Assembly: GCF_025639805.1 (NCBI RefSeq) | Contig: NZ_CP106735.1 | Span: forward strand, 682,001-746,000 | Reading direction: 5' to 3' | Source: Reichenbachiella carrageenanivorans | Lineage (GTDB): Bacteria; Bacteroidota; Bacteroidia; Cytophagales; Cyclobacteriaceae | DNA length: 64,000 nt | Made by a program: the position numbers and the translations under genes | Shown here: piece after piece, positions 55,769-64,000 of the stretch | How the letters are laid out: every line of letters begins with the position of its first letter | Numbering within the stretch: position 1 is the first letter of the stretch | Notes under the pieces: generated by a model | Database searches by the model: none | What the model was told of the DNA's origin: nothing | The model's input: the letters and a program-made list of their open reading frames with translations, nothing else

Positions 55769-58573
55769 TTATTCTTCAGGGTATAAAACCACCTGTATAT
55801 AAGATTTCGTATCGAGATATTTCTTTGCTACACGCTGCAAATCCTCGGCTGTCAGATCTTCTATCCGCTGATCCAACCATGTCACCTCCTTATAATCATA
55901 ATCATTCACATGATAAGTCTTTAGCACGTTCATCCAGTAGTTATTGGTTTTCCAATGTAGCTCTTGGTCTCTACGTTGCGCTTCTTTTATCTTGTTGAGG
56001 TTTTCTTCAGACACTCCCTGCTCTTGTATCTCGGTCACCGCACCTAATGCAGACGCTACCAGATCTTCCACATTGTCTGGGCCGCAAGGAAAGCTAATTG
56101 TGAATTCGAAATTTTCATAAGGCACCTTACTTGCAGACCCTGAAGCCCCTACGCCATAGACACCACCTTTTTCCTCACGTAAGATTTCGATCAATCGAAT
56201 GTCAAGGATTTCGCTCAAGCATCTGAGGTAATAAGACTCCTCACGACTATAGTCCATCTCACCAGTAAATACCATATTCACTGAGCTCTTTGGCTCTGAG
56301 CCCTTATACACTTTTTCGCTCACCATGCCGCTAGGCGGTCTGACTCCCCGATCTATCCATGCCTCCTCTTTGGTAGGAGCACCTGTACCTAGGTATTTTT
56401 CTACGAGCGGCACGAGCACTGCCTCGTCTACATTGCCCACAAACCAAAAAGTAAAGTCTGCTGGGCTAGAAAACCTCCCTTGGTAGAAAGCCAATGCTTG
56501 ATCCATATCTACACGCTCCAAATCAGCTATCGTAGGTATACCTCCCCCTCTCATATTGCCCTGTGCTAATATCTTGGCCATTTTGTCTTGATAGTAATAA
56601 TTGGGATCGGACATCACATTTGCAAGGAATGCACGATTTCGCTGCATCAGCGACTGAAATGCTGACTCGTCTTTTCTAATTTCAGTAAAATACAAATAAG
56701 TAAGCTGTAGCATCGTCTCCAGGTCCTTAGGTGCTGCACTACCTCTAAAACCCTCTTCGTAGTCACCAATATATGGCTGCAAGCCTACAGACTTGCCCGC
56801 TAATACCTTTTGCAAATCCGTATAAGAAAAAGCACCTACACCACTCAACCCAACAATATTTGTAGCAAAAGAAGCTGACCAATACTCCTCATCTTCGGCT
56901 AGTGAAATCCCTCCTTTGCGATAAGCCAAAAATTGAACTTCGTCATTTTTGTAATCTGTAGACTTGATAAAAACCTGCGCACCATTCGATAGTTTGATGG
57001 AGGTCACCCCTATATCATCAATAGTAGATTTTTCAACCACACGACCTGGAGCAGGTTCGTCCTCAATCAGTTGATCACTCAGATTCGTTTCAACCAATGC
57101 CTCAGGTGTACTTTCGTCAGAGGCTTTTACCCATGCCAAAAGATCTGTTGTCGTTGGCATTTTGACTTCCTCTTTTTCAGGAGCTGTCAGATACACCACA
57201 CGATTTTCTTCTGTGATCTGCTGACCAATGATTGCATTGACTTCTTCTACAGTAATACCTTCGAGATATTTTTTGGTAAACTCATACTCGTATTCTATAC
57301 CTGGCACTGGCTCTTTTTCTAAAAAATGACGCACCAATTCTCCCACAAGCGATTCCGACTCCGTTTTGTCGCGCTCCTTATAGGCTCTTTCGTAGCCCTC
57401 CATCAGATTGAGTTTTTCGGTTTTCAATTCAGAAGCTGTAAACCCATGCAATTCTACTCGTTTGATTTCATTCATCAATGTACGAACACCTCCTTCTATA
57501 TCGTCTGGCTTTGGCACAACTACACATGAAAACGCATTTTTACTCCTGGCAATAAAAGGACCAATGGAAGTTGAAGCATAGAGATATGGTGGATTAGCCT
57601 CTTGCAATAAGTCTCTCAATCTTTGATTGACCATAGAAGAGAACAACATTTGAATCAATCCTTTGCGATAATCATTGCCAGTTACCACTTCCTCCACATC
57701 AGATTTGTACATGATGTTGAAAATAATATTGGTTGCTTCTTTATCTGAAGCCACCGCTACCAAAGGTTCCTTATTGTCAGGCACTCCCACATCCACTCTT
57801 GGCCGTTCATTTTTAGGATTTTTAAACTTCGTGAAATGCTTCTTAATCATAGACTCCATTTTATCTACATCTATATCACCCACAGCAATCACAGCCATCA
57901 AATCTGGCCTGTACCAATCATGATAAAATCTTTTAATTGTCTCGGGCTGGAAAGTCTCCAACGTTTCTTTGGTACCAATAGGAAGACGTTCTGCATACTT
58001 TGACCCTTTAAAAATGATCGGCAGATAGTCTTGAATCATTCGCATCTGAGCCCCTTGTCCGAGTCTCCATTCTTCGATCACTACCCCTCTTTCCTTTTCT
58101 ATTTCTTCTGGTTCGAATAGCAAATGTCTACCCCAATCTTCCAAAATAGTCAAGCCTTTATCCATGATTTCGTCGTCCGACGGAATAGGCAATATGTACA
58201 CGGTCTCATCAAACGAGGTATAGGCATTGAGGTGAGCGCCAAATTTCACTCCTACAGATTGTAGATAATTCACCAGTTCGTTTTTTGCAAAATGTGCCGA
58301 ACCATTAAAAGCCATATGCTCCGTAAAATGTGCCAACCCACGCTGGTCATCATCTTCCAATACCGACCCTGCATTGACCACCAGACGCAACTCTACTCGT
58401 TCCTCTGGCTTACTGTTTTTCTTGATAAAATACTTCAAACCATTTTTGAGTGTCCCTGTCCGTATAGACGGATCAAAAGGGATCTTTTCATCTAAAGAAA
58501 GGTCTTGCGTATGCCCCTGCAGAGCAACAAAAAACACAATCACAAGGAGCAGATGCTTTTGTACAATTTTCAT
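55769..58573 (-). CDS. M16 family zinc metallopeptidase (insulinase-like)
   Basis: A 934-residue exported protease. The signal peptide ends near residue 22 (LQGHTQ). The N-terminal M16 domain carries the inverted zinc motif HFTEH in GLAHFTEHMAFNGSAHF (about 81-97) and the downstream glutamate in ERGVVIEEW. A second M16 domain follows after about 500, without a zinc motif, as usual. Probably periplasmic or outer-membrane-linked peptide degradation. Confidence 0.94.
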   Translation of the reverse strand: MKIVQKHLLLVIVFFVALQGHTQDLSLDEKIPFDPSIRTGTLKNGLKYFIKKNSKPEERVELRLVVNAGSVLEDDDQRGLAHFTEHMAFNGSAHFAKNELVNYLQSVGVKFGAHLNAYTSFDETVYILPIPSDDEIMDKGLTILEDWGRHLLFEPEEIEKERGVVIEEWRLGQGAQMRMIQDYLPIIFKGSKYAERLPIGTKETLETFQPETIKRFYHDWYRPDLMAVIAVGDIDVDKMESMIKKHFTKFKNPKNERPRVDVGVPDNKEPLVAVASDKEATNIIFNIMYKSDVEEVVTGNDYRKGLIQMLFSSMVNQRLRDLLQEANPPYLYASTSIGPFIARSKNAFSCVVVPKPDDIEGGVRTLMNEIKRVELHGFTASELKTEKLNLMEGYERAYKERDKTESESLVGELVRHFLEKEPVPGIEYEYEFTKKYLEGITVEEVNAIIGQQITEENRVVYLTAPEKEEVKMPTTTDLLAWVKASDESTPEALVETNLSDQLIEDEPAPGRVVEKSTIDDIGVTSIKLSNGAQVFIKSTDYKNDEVQFLAYRKGGISLAEDEEYWSASFATNIVGLSGVGAFSYTDLQKVLAGKSVGLQPYIGDYEEGFRGSAAPKDLETMLQLTYLYFTEIRKDESAFQSLMQRNRAFLANVMSDPNYYYQDKMAKILAQGNMRGGGIPTIADLERVDMDQALAFYQGRFSSPADFTFWFVGNVDEAVLVPLVEKYLGTGAPTKEEAWIDRGVRPPSGMVSEKVYKGSEPKSSVNMVFTGEMDYSREESYYLRCLSEILDIRLIEILREEKGGVYGVGASGSASKVPYENFEFTISFPCGPDNVEDLVASALGAVTEIQEQGVSEENLNKIKEAQRRDQELHWKTNNYWMNVLKTYHVNDYDYKEVTWLDQRIEDLTAEDLQRVAKKYLDTKSYIQVVLYPEE

Positions 58574-58688
58574 AAAATACTATTAATTAAAAAGGTGATA
58601 TAATCTATTCGGTTGATACAAAGACGAGGACAGCAAACAAAGGATGGTATACTTTGATCAAAGGCTACAACGCCTTATCAGCTGTCAT

Positions 58689-59303
58689 TTATTGTTTCAA
58701 TTGGAAATAAAATGAAGCATAAGTTCTATTGAGTTTCACGTGTGTACAAATTCCCTTTGCATAGGTATGCGTGTTTCGGCCATCTTCTGAATACAGTGTA
58801 AATACATGAGGCTCATCTTTTTTGATAATCAAATTTTCGGCAAACTGCTGAGAAAAAGTATCCTCCTTTGTACCTGGCTCCGAAAAGTATAACTCTGGTA
58901 CTGAATAGGTAATCGGATTAGTCCCCAAATGCTCTTCAAACCCGTTGACTTCCACTATATACTCTCCGTTTTCAATCCACACTTTTGACTTGGTTCGAGA
59001 GCTTCCATTCAATTTGCTCTCAGCATGACCGCTCACTAAACGCCCGTCTACATAGACCTCATAGAGCTGATAATGTACTGTAAATGTGAGTAGCATCTTG
59101 ATCGAGGTCTCGCTGTCTATGGCATAGGTCGTAGTATCTCCTTTTACTTTCTTTTCGGCAATCATATAGCCTACATTCTTATCTCCTTTGATCACTTCGT
59201 ATTCCAGACGCTGTGCGAAACTGAAACTCACAAAGCCACAGAACAAGATCACGAAAATGAAACTAGATGATAAAAAATGACTAAGAGGAGAACGACTCGT
59301 CAT
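58689..59303 (-). CDS. exported DUF6134 family protein
   Basis: A 204-residue exported protein with a signal peptide (SFSFAQ, about 26-31) and a beta-rich mature part (LEYEVIKGDKNVGYMIAEKK, YASFYFQLKQ at the end) typical of DUF6134 in Bacteroidota. Function unknown; single gene, divergent from the iron-sulfur gene. Confidence 0.8.
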   Translation of the reverse strand: MTSRSPLSHFLSSSFIFVILFCGFVSFSFAQRLEYEVIKGDKNVGYMIAEKKVKGDTTTYAIDSETSIKMLLTFTVHYQLYEVYVDGRLVSGHAESKLNGSSRTKSKVWIENGEYIVEVNGFEEHLGTNPITYSVPELYFSEPGTKEDTFSQQFAENLIIKKDEPHVFTLYSEDGRNTHTYAKGICTHVKLNRTYASFYFQLKQ

Positions 59304-59420
59304 GAAGTAAAAATGCGTTTTTGTATGAATTTGAAATCGTAAGGGAAGATAAATCAGATTTGGTAAATGGGAATCTTAAAATCATTAAATTTATTGACAC
59401 ACGAACTATACCTCTCTATC

Positions 59421-59831
59421 ATGGCTATCAAAACCTATTCGAACAACGACGTTATTGTGAAATGGCAATCTGACCTATGCATTCATTCTGAAAAATGCTT
59501 TCATGGGCTACCCAAAGTTTTTAACCCTAACCAGAAACCATGGGTGAACATAACGGGTGCTTCGACCGAAGACATTGTGGCACAAGTACAAAAATGTCCG
59601 TCTGGCGCCCTATCCATCGTAAACGAACCCAGCCAAATCACTCCCTCTCAAGAAACCATCGTAGAAACAATGCCCAATGGACCACTTATGGTGTATGGAC
59701 AAATGAAAATCAAACACAACGGACAAGAGGTTCTCAAAGACAATAAAGCCACGGCTTTTTGTAGATGTGGGGCTTCCAGAAACAAACCTTACTGCGATGG
59801 TACGCATAAAAAAATTGATTTCATAGGCTAA
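59421..59831 (+). CDS. iron-sulfur protein with Fer4_19 and CDGSH domains
   Basis: A 136-residue protein fusing an N-terminal mono-cluster ferredoxin-like domain (Fer4_19; CIHSEKCFHGLPKVF and KCPSGAL, about 16-68) to a C-terminal CDGSH domain with CRCGASRNKPYCDGTH (three Cys and one His for a 2Fe-2S cluster, about 114-129). Such fusions are common in Bacteroidota; electron carrier or redox sensor roles are possible. I use ATG 59421 (MAIKTYSN); the frame upstream to 59367 has no conserved residues. Confidence 0.9.
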   Translation: MAIKTYSNNDVIVKWQSDLCIHSEKCFHGLPKVFNPNQKPWVNITGASTEDIVAQVQKCPSGALSIVNEPSQITPSQETIVETMPNGPLMVYGQMKIKHNGQEVLKDNKATAFCRCGASRNKPYCDGTHKKIDFIG

Positions 59832-59841
59832 AATTTAGCCG

Positions 59842-59849
59842 TATCTTTG
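59842..59849 (+). promoter_or_regulatory. -7 promoter element directly before rlmN
   Basis: TATCTTTG, followed by CACC, is a perfect TAnnTTTG match ending 4 nt before the rlmN ATG at 59854, so the mRNA should be almost or fully leaderless. Confidence 0.6.
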
Positions 59850-59853
59850 CACC

Positions 59854-60900
59854 ATGAATGAGGTAGCAACTTTAGTAGATTTAAGAAAATCATCGAAGAA
59901 AGAAATCTCTAATTTCCTAGTGGAAATCGGAGAAAAGCCCTTTCGCGCCAAGCAAATCCAAGAATGGATCTGGAAAAAATCTGCCACTTCCATAGATGAG
60001 ATGACTAATCTATCACTAACTACCCGCGATAAACTTAAGGCTCATTTCACCATTAGACCAGCCGTCGTAGACAAAGAGCAAAAAAGCAATGATGGCACGA
60101 TCAAATCTGCGCTCAAACTACACGATCAGCATTTAATCGAAAGCGTGCTAATCCCACAAGACGAAAGAATGACAGCCTGTGTGTCTTCGCAAGTGGGCTG
60201 TTCTCTAAGTTGCAAATTTTGCGCTACTGGCTATATGGATCGAGCAAGAAACCTAGACGCCTCAGAGATCTACGATCAAGTAGTGACAGTAGCCAGGCAA
60301 GCCAAGGAAAACTTTGATAAGCCGCTATCCAACATCGTATATATGGGCATGGGCGAGCCTTTGCTCAACTACAAAAATGTACTCGAATCTATCGACCGCA
60401 TCACCTCTCCCGATGGTCTCCATATGTCGCCTAAACGGATCACAGTATCCACAGCAGGCATAGCCAAGATGATCAAAAAATTAGCCGACGACGACGTAAA
60501 ATTCAACTTGGCACTCTCGCTCCATGCAGCCAACGATGAAAAGCGAAACAAGATCATGCCGATCAACGAAACGAATACACTAGAGGCCCTGCGAGAAGCA
60601 CTGAATTACTTCTACAAAAAGACTGGCAATAAGATCACCTTTGAGTACATTCTTTTTTATGATTTCAATGACTCATTACAAGACGCTCAAGAGTTGTTTG
60701 AATTTTGGAAGCGTGTACCTGCCAGAATCAACATCATAGAATACAACCCTATCGCTGAAGCCAAATACAAAAACGCCGATGCGGATACATTAGATACTTT
60801 CACTAAGTTTTTGACGGACAAAGGGGTAAATGTACACGTACGTAGAAGCCGTGGCAAGGACATTGATGCGGCCTGTGGACAACTGGCAAACAAAAATTAA
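59854..60900 (+). CDS. rlmN: 23S rRNA (adenine-2503-C2)-methyltransferase RlmN
   Basis: A 348-residue radical-SAM enzyme that methylates A2503 of 23S rRNA and A37 of some tRNAs. The radical-SAM cysteines are in VGCSLSCKFCATGYMDRARN (CxxxCxxC, about 119-126). The two catalytic cysteines are present: the late one in DIDAACGQLA (about residue 342) and the first in the 119-126 cluster region. GMGEPLLNY is the SAM-binding motif. Stop codons of this gene and the convergent YigZ gene overlap. Confidence 0.96.
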   Translation: MNEVATLVDLRKSSKKEISNFLVEIGEKPFRAKQIQEWIWKKSATSIDEMTNLSLTTRDKLKAHFTIRPAVVDKEQKSNDGTIKSALKLHDQHLIESVLIPQDERMTACVSSQVGCSLSCKFCATGYMDRARNLDASEIYDQVVTVARQAKENFDKPLSNIVYMGMGEPLLNYKNVLESIDRITSPDGLHMSPKRITVSTAGIAKMIKKLADDDVKFNLALSLHAANDEKRNKIMPINETNTLEALREALNYFYKKTGNKITFEYILFYDFNDSLQDAQELFEFWKRVPARINIIEYNPIAEAKYKNADADTLDTFTKFLTDKGVNVHVRRSRGKDIDAACGQLANKN

Positions 60901-61496
60901 AGCTTTCTGACAATCACCTCTGCAAGTGCTAGCTTATCCTTGAGGGCTTCAAATAATTCTGGCTCTATACGTCCAAACAAAGTGCAAATTTCTAAAAATT
61001 CTTGACTAGTGATTTCAACGCCAAAATCATTGACGATACGCATGACATCACTCGTTTTTTCGTAGCCATATTCTACTTTGAAAGCCTGTTTGATTTCTAT
61101 TACTTCAATTTCGGCCATGCGCAATGCTTCTTCTGCGGCAGTTTTATAAGCATGAACTAACCCACTCACTCCCAGCTTAGTCCCACCAAAATAGCGAACC
61201 ACAACCACCAGCGTATTAACCAATTCGAATGATCTGATTTGCCCCAGTATAGGATCGCCAGCCGAATGATTAGGCTCTCCGTCATCATTGGCACGAATAA
61301 GCTGTTGATGGCCATCGTTGATCAAATGAGCATAACAGTGATGCCGAGCATCGTAGTATTCTTTTTTGAGAACTTCCAGTTTCTCCTTCACTTCATCCAA
61401 AGAATTAACTTGGTAAGCAAAAGCCAAAAACTTACTCCCCTTTTCTTTATAAAACCCTTCTGTTGGTGATTTGATGATACGATAGGATTCCGCCAT
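60897..61496 (-). CDS. YigZ/IMPACT family protein
   Basis: A 199-residue protein of the UPF0029/IMPACT family (YigZ). The N-terminal signature is KEKGSKFLAFAYQVN, with DARHHCYAHLI (about 49-59) and GGTKLGVSGLVHAY (about 105-118). The domain at the C-terminus (about 140-199) is the small DUF1949-like part. Function unresolved; the human relative binds GCN1. Only 2 nt downstream of the TPR gene, so one transcript is likely. Confidence 0.9.
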   Translation of the reverse strand: MAESYRIIKSPTEGFYKEKGSKFLAFAYQVNSLDEVKEKLEVLKKEYYDARHHCYAHLINDGHQQLIRANDDGEPNHSAGDPILGQIRSFELVNTLVVVVRYFGGTKLGVSGLVHAYKTAAEEALRMAEIEVIEIKQAFKVEYGYEKTSDVMRIVNDFGVEITSQEFLEICTLFGRIEPELFEALKDKLALAEVIVRKL

Positions 61497-61498
61497 CT

Positions 61499-62704
61499 TT
61501 AATCCATTTTTTCTAGTCTGGTTTCACTCTCATCAGTCAGCCAATCTGTCTCATCCAGATCAATCGTTTTCTTGTAATATTCAGCCGCCAAATCTTTTTC
61601 ACCATTGGCTTCGGCAACACGCCCAAGCCCCAAATATGCGATGCTGCGATAATACTCACCACGGTCGGGATTCTTGCTCCCTGTAGACAAGCAGCGCTGA
61701 TAGTACCATTTCGCATCCGAAAAAGACTTGCCCACTTTTTCCATATATACCCCCTGAAACACTTCTCCACACATTTTGTAATAAGGCTTTTCGTTCCTCT
61801 GCAACTGGTGTATGAGAGGAATAGCATTTCTATAATCTTTTTGCCTCATCAGACATTCTAGGTATTTAGCTTTGAAATAGTCGTTTGCAGGATACATCTT
61901 ATAAAGCCTTTCTAAATAATACCGAGCCTTATCTGGACGATTTTCGTATCTCAACCAGATATATGACAAGTATAAACTGGCTTCTATTTTCACTATTTTG
62001 CTATGATGCACCGCACTGTCCAGCTGAATCAGCCCTCGATCGATATCTCCACTCTTAAACACCCAAACAAATGATTTGTATACTGGATGACGCTCAGGAT
62101 ATTTTTCACGAAAGTAGTTATACAACCCTGCTAAAAAAAACAACTCCGAACTTTCGGAAGTATGCTCCATGGTCTTTTTGATCAAGTTGTAGGTTTGCTT
62201 GGCCTGAGTCATGGCCTTGAAGCTACTCCCTTCTTGGGCATAATATTCTGCCAACAAACCATGAGCCGACATTTCAAAAAACATAGCTTCAAGGTTGTTC
62301 GAATCTTTTCGACTGATCTGCTCAGACAATGAGATGGTTTTGAGCAGGTACTTTTCGTGTTCAGGATATACAGGACTAGACGTTCGTAATGGCTGATCTG
62401 TCCATGCCAGACTCATCGCCCGCATCATCGGAACAATAGGATGGTCAGGTAGTTTTTCGGAAAGAGAGTCTATGACGCGCTCAGCCGCTTCAAATTCCTG
62501 ATTATAAATATAGTCACCCCCACGATCTACCATTTTCAGCAAATCCTCATTTCCAAAAAGGGGAAGTTTTTGTGCCTGCGTTGTCGTATAAAAACAACTC
62601 CAAAAGGCAATGACTAGACATAGTTTTTTAAATAATGGACGAATAATCGTAGGCTTTGGGTGGAAAGAAGTATTTCGATTTTTTTTAAGCGTAATAATCG
62701 GCAA
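61499..62704 (-). CDS. exported TPR-repeat protein
   Basis: A protein of about 401 residues with a signal peptide (LCLVIAFWSC..TQAQ, to about 45) and many helix pairs of TPR type (AEYYAQEGSSFKAMTQAKQT, ARYYLERLYKMYPANDYFKA, AEANGEKDLAAEYYKKTI). The start is uncertain: TTG at 62704 gives a long basic lead, and it lies only 21 nt from the divergent gene at 62726, so a later start is possible. Function unknown; a scaffold or envelope role is likely. Confidence 0.75.
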   Translation of the reverse strand: MPIITLKKNRNTSFHPKPTIIRPLFKKLCLVIAFWSCFYTTTQAQKLPLFGNEDLLKMVDRGGDYIYNQEFEAAERVIDSLSEKLPDHPIVPMMRAMSLAWTDQPLRTSSPVYPEHEKYLLKTISLSEQISRKDSNNLEAMFFEMSAHGLLAEYYAQEGSSFKAMTQAKQTYNLIKKTMEHTSESSELFFLAGLYNYFREKYPERHPVYKSFVWVFKSGDIDRGLIQLDSAVHHSKIVKIEASLYLSYIWLRYENRPDKARYYLERLYKMYPANDYFKAKYLECLMRQKDYRNAIPLIHQLQRNEKPYYKMCGEVFQGVYMEKVGKSFSDAKWYYQRCLSTGSKNPDRGEYYRSIAYLGLGRVAEANGEKDLAAEYYKKTIDLDETDWLTDESETRLEKMD

Positions 62705-62725
62705 ATTTGATATTAAATTAATGAT

Positions 62726-63121
62726 ATGACAATTCCTAAATTATATAATCTTCCGACAGTGAATCAAAGTGCCCTCATGACTATAGCTGAAGGTGATTTT
62801 ATTCCATTTGACATTCAACGAGTCTATTGGATTACGTCCAATATCCAAGATCAAATACGCGGAGAGCATGCGCACAAGTCGTGCCAACAATTGCTTTCGT
62901 GTCTAAGTGGAAAACTTAAAATCACTATGGAAGATATTCAAGGTAAAAAGTACCATTTTGAATTGTCTCAGCCCAATGAAATGGTACTCATTCCATCACA
63001 ATATTGGTGCAAAATCGAATATAATAAAGATGCTATTGTGTTGGTGATGGCTTCTCAAGGTTATGATGCAAAAGACTATATCAGAGAATACAACACATTC
63101 AAATCACAAACGACAAGTTAA
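62726..63121 (+). CDS. FdtA/QdtA-type sugar 3,4-ketoisomerase-like cupin (WxcM C-terminal family)
   Basis: A 131-residue cupin. It has the WxcM-like signature RVYWITSNIQDQIRGEHAHKSCQQ (about 32-55), with the active-site histidines of GEHAHK, followed by a beta core ending in VLVMASQGYDAKDYIREY. FdtA-type proteins isomerise dTDP-4-keto-6-deoxyglucose for unusual amino sugars in S-layer or O-antigen glycans. The following gene is a FemAB/GNAT-like acyltransferase 3 nt later, which fits amino-sugar assembly. Confidence 0.88.
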   Translation: MTIPKLYNLPTVNQSALMTIAEGDFIPFDIQRVYWITSNIQDQIRGEHAHKSCQQLLSCLSGKLKITMEDIQGKKYHFELSQPNEMVLIPSQYWCKIEYNKDAIVLVMASQGYDAKDYIREYNTFKSQTTS

Positions 63122-63124
63122 AGA

Positions 63125-64000
63125 ATGGTAGCAGATAGGCTAATTTTTTTGGAAGGGATACCTGATACTTCTACACTCAAAGATCTCCCCATATATTATA
63201 AGCCTCAATACTTAAGGCTAATCCAACCCAATGTAAAAGGCTTTTACGCTTTGCTCCCAAACAGGAGAGACATTGTTATGCTCCTCTATTTTCAATGTAT
63301 TGAAAATGAAGCCATCAGTCTCCAAGAAGCCCCTTTTGGAGGCATTTATTTCACACAACTGGCAGAAAACCGTCAAATCAATGACTTTCTTCAGTTCATC
63401 TCTCTACAGCTCTCAACAATAGGCATCACCCGACTCTCAATCAAAATCGCTCCTCGTTGCTACGGCCCATCAGCACTTCCGCTCGATACTATCGGCATGT
63501 CCTCCACAAAAAGAGAAATCAATCACCACTTGCCTATCACTTCAAAATCGCTCACAGATCAGATGACTCAGATGCAACGCAGGCGTTTGAAAAAAGGCAT
63601 GGCAGCCAATTTTGTTTTTGTACAAGAGGCGCCTGATCAACTTAATAAAATATATACATTCATTCAGGCATGTAGAGCTCAGAAAAAACACGCCATTTCT
63701 GTCTCATTAACCAAACTGAAAGCTCTCTCAGATGCACTCCCCTCACGCTACCTTATGTTTAGCTGTTATCATCAAGGGCAACTTATAGCAGCTACGATAT
63801 GTGTCATGGTGAATGATAGAGTGCTCTACAATTTTTTACCTGCAAGCCTCAAAACCTACAATACCTACAGTCCGATGGTCTTTCTGCTAAACAAAATTTA
63901 CGAATATGGACAACAGCATTATTTTGAAGTATTAGACTTGGGCACGTCTATGCTTGATGATAAACCCAACGAAAAGCTCATTACTTTTAAAAATAGAATG
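63125..64000 (+). CDS. FemAB/GNAT-like acyltransferase, 3' part cut by window end
   Basis: An open frame of 292 codons runs from ATG 63125 to the window end without a stop. The N-terminal half is an unusual beta/alpha domain (EAISLQEAPFGGIYFTQ). The second half resembles the FemAB/BioF2-like acetyltransferase fold (IYTFIQACRAQKKHAISVSL, YLMFSCYHQGQLIAATICVM, LYNFLPASLKTYNTYSP). It directly follows the sugar ketoisomerase-like gene, so it may N-acylate an amino sugar or a lipid-linked intermediate. Confidence 0.75.
   Translation, partial: MVADRLIFLEGIPDTSTLKDLPIYYKPQYLRLIQPNVKGFYALLPNRRDIVMLLYFQCIENEAISLQEAPFGGIYFTQLAENRQINDFLQFISLQLSTIGITRLSIKIAPRCYGPSALPLDTIGMSSTKREINHHLPITSKSLTDQMTQMQRRRLKKGMAANFVFVQEAPDQLNKIYTFIQACRAQKKHAISVSLTKLKALSDALPSRYLMFSCYHQGQLIAATICVMVNDRVLYNFLPASLKTYNTYSPMVFLLNKIYEYGQQHYFEVLDLGTSMLDDKPNEKLITFKNRM

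Overview
The window comes from a Bacteroidota chromosome, most likely a marine member of the Cytophagales. The evidence is the TAnnTTTG promoter elements, genes without Shine-Dalgarno sites, several TTG or GTG starts, typical family genes (DUF6048, DUF6452, DUF5686, DUF3109, DUF6134, SiaC), and a serine palmitoyltransferase/inositol-phosphate synthase cluster for sphingolipids. G+C looks close to 40% by eye. Most of the window is ordinary core genome; two regions stand out.

Positions 1-13,270: a truncated TPR lipoprotein gene, a small lipoprotein, and a large secreted WD40-caspase protein (minus strand) precede a complete type II-C CRISPR-Cas locus. A tracrRNA gene lies on the minus strand, divergent from and almost touching cas9. 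It is followed by cas9, an unrecognised 118-residue protein, a REP-associated Y1 transposase (RAYT), cas1, cas2 and an array of 30 identical 36-nt repeats with 29 spacers. Pairing between the anti-repeat and the repeat shows that crRNA is read from the minus strand, so the array runs against the cas operon and its leader side is on the right. The unknown protein and the RAYT sit inside the cas operon with gaps of 8 and 11 nt. The RAYT gene carries a 33-bp palindrome within its reading frame, and a solitary arm of it lies at the cas9 junction.

Positions 13,275-18,240: an acyltransferase (GNAT), serine palmitoyltransferase, an NAD-dependent epimerase/reductase and inositol-3-phosphate synthase, together a probable sphingolipid and inositol-lipid operon. 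Positions 18,239-24,574 (minus strand): a potassium channel, envelope genes, lpxH, ftsH and rsfS. Positions 24,615-28,961 (plus strand): birA, ahcY, an ECF sigma factor with a zinc anti-sigma factor, gmk and nadD. Positions 29,011-31,425 (minus strand): frr, pyrH, a biotin carrier protein and an Lrp/AsnC regulator.

Positions 31,530-32,170 hold two tandem, independently transcribed tRNA-like RNA genes with a leucine-type D arm, a long structured variable domain and unusual anticodon loops (AUC and CUC). They are the most puzzling non-coding objects in the window.

Positions 32,305-64,000: fadD, outer-membrane and exported proteins, a 2-oxoadipate dioxygenase-like enzyme with a divergent Lrp regulator, siaC, a MarR/FMN-reductase/DoxX operon, TerC, an ABC permease, the HutG-HutF pair of histidine breakdown, rarA, an SGNH hydrolase, a third Lrp regulator, a PyrR-like phosphoribosyltransferase, an M16 peptidase, a CDGSH iron-sulfur protein, rlmN, a YigZ protein, a TPR protein and a sugar-isomerase-like protein. 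A FemAB/GNAT-type gene is cut by the window end.
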